Shown here one piece after another: positions 6,818 through 7,151 of a DNA stretch of 7,151 bases; position 1 is the first letter of the stretch; every line of letters starts with the position of its first letter. A program made the position numbers and the translations under genes. The notes under the pieces were generated by a model. The model was not told where the DNA came from. It saw nothing but the letters and a program-made list of their open reading frames with translations, and made no database searches. This DNA is from Spirosomataceae bacterium (GTDB taxonomy: Bacteria; Bacteroidota; Bacteroidia; Cytophagales; Spirosomataceae), in NCBI GenBank assembly GCA_025455795.1, contig JALOLW010000210.1, forward strand, positions 1-7,151, given 5' to 3'.

Positions 6818-7057
6818 ATGACACATTTAATCACGATTCATCCTGATATTCAGAGTGGTACACCTGTATTTTTCAATACTCGTGTTCCCATTAGAGGCTT
6901 GTTCGATTATCTAAAAGGGGGGCATACTGTTGATGAATTTATTGACGATTTCCCTTCGGTAAAACGCGAACAAGCGTTGGCACTTTTAGATTTTGTTCAG
7001 ACAACTTTATCTTTTGGAACTGTAAATAATTTGGTGAGAACATTAGAACGCGGATGA
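6818..7057 (+). CDS. DUF433 family protein, VapB-like putative antitoxin
   Basis: This small 79-residue cytoplasmic protein has the DUF433 pattern: ITIHPDIQSGTPVFFNTRVPI at 5-25 (G14, P16, T21-R22), a short helix LFDYLKGGHTVDEFIDDFPSV at 28-48, then the EQALALLDF helix. DUF433 proteins have a helix-turn-helix-like fold and are often antitoxins paired with a PIN-like DUF5615 or VapC toxin encoded directly downstream, often overlapping the stop. Here no toxin frame follows in the 94 bases left; a palindromic element does. The start is firm because an in-frame TAA lies two codons upstream of the ATG. The last codons (E77, R78, G79, stop) are supplied by that element, so the original C-terminus may have been replaced. 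The gene looks more AT-rich than the ispE, dehydrogenase and transporter genes, in keeping with a mobile accessory gene. The family call is good; antitoxin function is inference. Confidence 0.8.
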   Translation: MTHLITIHPDIQSGTPVFFNTRVPIRGLFDYLKGGHTVDEFIDDFPSVKREQALALLDFVQTTLSFGTVNNLVRTLERG

Positions 7058-7138
7058 CGCTGATGCAAGCAACGCAGATTTGACGCGGATTTTATCAGTA
7101 CAAATCCGCGTTGGAACATCAGCGTTATCCGCGTTCTA
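7044..7138. repeat. 95-bp palindromic repeat element overlapping the end of the DUF433 gene
   Basis: The outer arms 7044-7065 and 7117-7138 are 22 bp and pair at 21 positions, with one G-T (7056/7126). They are built on GAACGCGGAT and ACGCTGATG, and the reverse complement. Inside is a second perfect 10-bp hairpin, ACGCGGATTT (7083-7092) and AAATCCGCGT (7102-7111), around a 9-nt loop. The near-copy AACGCAGATTT (7071-7081) could pair with the same right arm with one mismatch, giving two alternative folds. The left arm encodes the last three residues and stop of the DUF433 gene. The nested structure suggests a REP/MITE-like dispersed element; copies elsewhere cannot be checked here. Confidence 0.75.
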
Positions 7139-7151
7139 TAAATCCTTCGTA

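Noticed and set aside
6917..6922. G6 run after AAAA in the DUF433 gene as a programmed frameshift or phase-variable site
   Set aside because: The frame continues correctly through the run (Lys-Gly-Gly) and the conserved pattern is intact on both sides. One short run is not enough to claim switching.
7046..7136. Possible CRISPR repeats in the repeated ACGCGGAT motifs
   Set aside because: The copies are in inverted orientation and nested, without evenly sized unique spacers. This is a palindromic element, not an array.

Overview
The window reads as chromosomal DNA of a member of the Bacteroidota, possibly a Cytophagales-type genome. The evidence is the lack of Shine-Dalgarno sequences before the genes, an A-rich leader before the RND gene, two good matches to the Bacteroidota -7 promoter element TAnnTTTG, and the flavour of the proteins (IspE with a GSDCAFF motif, RND pump, DUF433 protein). 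The genus cannot be fixed from the sequence. No rRNA, tRNA, transposase or CRISPR array is visible.

Layout. Positions 1-416 (minus) hold the N-terminal half of ispE, cut by the window edge. A 119-bp divergent region separates it from a plus-strand pair: a classical short-chain dehydrogenase/reductase (536-1309) and a 12-TM major facilitator transporter (1352-2584). These two probably form an operon for uptake and oxidation of a small polar compound such as a sugar, polyol or sugar acid. The transporter meets a large minus-strand gene tail to tail with only 2 bp between the stop codons. That gene is an RND efflux permease (2587-5619). It is preceded on the same strand by its lipoprotein periplasmic adaptor (5720-6775), giving an adaptor-permease efflux operon. 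No outer-membrane channel or classical regulator gene lies in the window. A divergent plus-strand DUF433 gene (6818-7057), of the type often found as a VapB-like antitoxin, starts 42 bp from the adaptor gene. Its last three codons and stop lie inside one arm of a 95-bp near-perfect palindromic element (7044-7138).

How the parts work together. The adaptor and permease should form the inner-membrane and periplasmic parts of a proton-driven tripartite exporter that borrows an outer-membrane channel encoded elsewhere. The dehydrogenase and transporter look like a small catabolic module. IspE is a housekeeping enzyme of the MEP isoprenoid pathway.

The proteins belong to known families. The least ordinary parts are non-coding: the tandem 11-bp repeat filling the divergent region before the pump operon, the adaptor-permease gap holding a GC-rich hairpin followed by three evenly spaced A7 tracts that run into the start codon, and the palindromic element that supplies the end of the DUF433 gene. 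I found no convincing wholly new multi-gene system here.
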